A stretch of 64,000 bases of DNA, from assembly GCA_963715485.1 (NCBI GenBank), contig OY970244.1:186001-250000 (forward strand), read 5' to 3'. A program made the position numbers and the translations under genes. Below, in pieces: positions 61,795 through 64,000 of the stretch (the first letter of the stretch is position 1; each line of letters opens with the position of its first letter). The stretch comes from SG8-30 sp963715485 (GTDB lineage: Bacteria; Pseudomonadota; Gammaproteobacteria; Steroidobacterales; Steroidobacteraceae). Below the pieces are notes generated by a model. The model searched no databases. It was not told where the DNA came from and saw nothing but the letters and a program-made list of their open reading frames with translations.

Positions 61795-63989
61795 TCAGGC
61801 TCGCCGGGCGGACATCACCTCGTACAGGGCGAGGTCGCCGAGCACCTCGGCCAGCGGGGTGGGCTTGCCGATGGCGAAGCCCTGGCCGAAGTCCACGCCG
61901 AGGGACGCCATGCGGATGCGCAGCTCGTCCGTTTCCACGAACTCCGCCACGGTCTCCATGCCCATCGTGCTGGCGAGCTGGGCGATGGCCCGGACCATGG
62001 CTTCCGTGCGGGGATTGGCCGCCGCGTCGCGCACGAAGCTGCCGTCGATCTTGAGCGTCGAGACCGGCAGCGAGCGAAGGTAGGACAGCGACGACAGGCC
62101 CGTGCCGAAATCGTCGAGCGCAAAGGTGCAGCCCAGGTTGCGCATGCGCTGCATCAGCTGGTCGGCGCGCGTGAGGTTCGACACGGCCGCCGTCTCGGTC
62201 AGCTCGAAGCCGATCAGCTCGGCCGGCAACCCGGAGTCCTGCAGCGTTTCCTCCAGGAAACCGAGGAAGGCCGGGTCGGCGACCGACGGCCCGGAGACGT
62301 TGATCGAGAAGCGCATCCCGCGCCCGTGCAGCAGGCCGGCCTGCGACCTGAGGTCGCTGAAGGCGTGCTGCACGACCCAGCGGTCGATCTTGGGCAGCAG
62401 CTGGTAGCGCTCGGCGGCCGAGAGGAACTTCTGCGGCGGCAGTATCTCGCCGTTCGCGCCGAGCATCCTGAGCAGCAGCTCGAAGCGCGGCTCGCCGCCC
62501 TCGGGCCCGAGCGGCAGGATCGGCTGCGCGAACAGGACGAAGCGGTCGCGCGCCAGCGCCTCGTGCAGTTCCTGCACGATCGCCACGTCGGCGCTGCGGC
62601 GCACGATGCTCTGGTCGGCCTCCTTGAAGGCCTCGACCCGCCCGCGGCCACGGTCCTTGGCGGCCTTGCAGGCGATCTCCGCGGCGGCCAGCGCGTGCGG
62701 CAGCGCAGCCGGGCCCTCGTTCAGCTCCGCCACGCCCACGCTCACCGACACCTGCACGGTGCTGGTGCCGCGCGGATAGGACAGCCCCGCACACTCGCGG
62801 CAGACCGCCTCGGCGATCTGCTCGGCGAATTCCAGCTTGCAGTCGGGCAGGAAGATGGCGAAGCGGTCGCCGGCGATGCGCGAGGCCAGCGCGCCCGGGC
62901 GCGGCTTGCGGCGCAGCACCTCGGCGATCTTGCCGATGACCTCGTCGCCGACGTGCATGCCGAAGTTGTCGTTGACGACGTGCATGCGGTCGGCATCGAG
63001 GTAGAGGATGCAGCTCGGCGCGGAGGCTGCCGTTCGCGGCCAGCGACGCCCGGACCTGCAACTCGAAGGCCGGGCGCGTCAGCAGCGAGGTGGCCGAGTC
63101 GTAGTTGTTCTGCAGCACCGAGCTGACCTTGCGGCCGAGCAGTTCGCACAGCCGCTCCTCGCGCAGGTCGAAGTCCGCGCCATCAGCCGCGCGGAACATG
63201 GCCAGGAACCCGGTGACCCGGCCCGACACGTGACGGACCGGCACGGAGAGGACCTTGACCGGCGGCAGCCCGCCCGAGGCCGTGTTCACCTTGTTGATCA
63301 GCAGCGTGCGGCGTTGCAGCTGGGCCCAGTTGAGCAGGTGCCGGTGGGTCGCCGTCAGCACGGAGACCTGGGGCTTGGCACCCGACTGTCGCCTTGCACA
63401 GCGCCACGTTGCGCTCCGGTACGACCAGCGCGCCGAGCGTGCAGCCGAGGTGGTCGACGCAGGTCTGCACCAGCAGTCCGAGTTCGTCGCCCTGTTCCGG
63501 GTTGTCCGGATCGTCGGGGGCGACCTTGAGCAGAAGGTCGAGGTCGTCGTCGCGCGCGCGCAGGTCGCGGCTCATGATGCCGAGCGTCGAACGGGCGAGC
63601 AGTTCGCGCGAGAGGCACTCCAGCGCCGGCTGGGCAAGGTGCTGGATGAAGGAGTACGGCCGCTCTTCGCCGTCACGCACCAGCAGCACCGCGACCGCGA
63701 TCACGTGGCCGGCATCGTCGCGCAGGCGGAAGGCGTAGGCAGGGGCGCCCTCGAAGTTGCGCGAGAAGCCATCGATCTGCCCGGTGGTGGCCGGCGGCAC
63801 CTTGGCGAGGGCCTGCTCGACCACCGGCTGGGGATCCGGACCGTCGTAGTTGTCGCTCACCCAGAGCGCGGTACCGCGCGCGTCGTAGAAGCCGATGCCC
63901 GAGGCCCGCGGCACGAGCATGCGCAGCAGCTGCCCGTAGGGTTCGAGGCCTGGCTTGGCGCTGCCCAGGTGTTGAGGCACTGAAACCAT
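61795..63989 (-). CDS. GAF-GGDEF(degenerate)-EAL c-di-GMP phosphodiesterase, frame broken twice
   Basis: About 730 residues, probably from the ATG at 63989 (only 11 nt from the window end, so an earlier start cannot be excluded). N-terminal sensory region and GAF domain (CVDHLGCTLGALVVPERNVA). The frame shifts near 63380 (resumes AKPQVSVLTATHRHLLNWAQ) and near 63020 (resumes SCILYLDADRMHVVNDNFGM). The GGDEF signature is degenerate: RIAGDRFAIFL. The EAL domain is well preserved: ELLLRM, INVSGPSVAD, GFELTETAAVS, FALDDFGTGLSSLSYLR, ETVAEFVET and GVDFGQGFAIGKP. Likely degrades c-di-GMP under GAF control. Confidence 0.85.
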
Positions 63990-64000
63990 TCTGGTTAGCC

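Noticed and set aside
1..64000. tRNA, rRNA genes or CRISPR arrays
   Set aside because: No regularly spaced direct repeats, no rRNA signature sequences and no tRNA-like cloverleaf with a recognisable T-loop were noticed in the intergenic spaces. A tRNAscan/CRISPR search could not be run.

Overview
The window is a stretch of chromosome from a high-G+C gammaproteobacterium, probably from the Xanthomonadales/Chromatiales side (for example Wenzhouxiangella- or Woeseia-like). This is inferred from gene content: a FadE-type acyl-CoA dehydrogenase with an N-terminal membrane segment, TrkA/TrkH, TatABC, FeoAB, cytochrome c4, a YtrA-type GntR operon, DUF2189 and GspA/GspB-like proteins. I see no rRNA, tRNA, CRISPR array, phage or complete IS. 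Genes are dense, and many neighbours overlap by ATGA or GTGA.

Layout. 1-3.9 kb (minus): a MacB-type ABC exporter operon led by a small membrane-anchored protein, with a textbook sigma-54 promoter and two tandem dyads upstream. 4.0-9.3 kb (minus): parA (no parB), rsmG, an orphan DUF2384 protein, acuI, an MBL hydrolase, cytochrome c4, dps. 9.5-13.9 kb (minus): a second ABC operon (two small proteins of the same family, YtrA-like GntR, ATPase, permease, DUF4097 protein) with a GGTG-N16-CACC operator over its promoter. 14.1-15.3 kb (plus): ECF sigma and probable anti-sigma. 15.4-19.3 kb: mdh, DUF2189, GAF-GGDEF, a secreted protein. 19.5-24.7 kb: fadE and Fur-boxed feoAB plus accessory. 24.7-32.4 kb: DUF3667, dinB, gspA/gspB-like, a FakA-FakB fusion, a PLP sulfur enzyme. 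32.6-37.9 kb: cNMP-binding patatin with a DevBCA exporter whose ATPase carries a GAF domain. 38.0-40.6 kb: the complete AmmeMemoRadiSam trio. 40.6-49.4 kb: AI-2E/PerM, uvrD, trkA-trkH, TPR, TRAP dctQM; dctP converges. 51-56.3 kb: dtd, tatABC, POT and OPT peptide transporters. 56.3-64 kb: two amidohydrolase-family proteins (one without metal ligands), holin-like, RT0821-like, SRPBCC, CtpA protease, GAF-GGDEF-EAL.

The best candidate for something undescribed is the small-protein family (3505-3801, 13087-13446, 13493-13813). Its members lead two otherwise unrelated ABC operons, one under sigma-54 and one under a YtrA-type repressor, and share an ungapped core of about 72 residues ending in an LPxVVVTGxR motif. 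The second candidate is the patatin/DevBCA-GAF cluster. A family of about 105-bp palindromic elements (four copies, arms GGGGACATTCCTATTTTCC) sits exactly at gene ends; in one case it forms the start of an amidohydrolase gene.

Caution: at least 17 genes or gene parts are rejoined only by assuming a single extra base. Nearly all shifts have the same polarity and several hit core genes (mdh, fadE, dinB), so most look like insertion errors in the sequence rather than pseudogenes. Coordinates of such genes span the whole gene.
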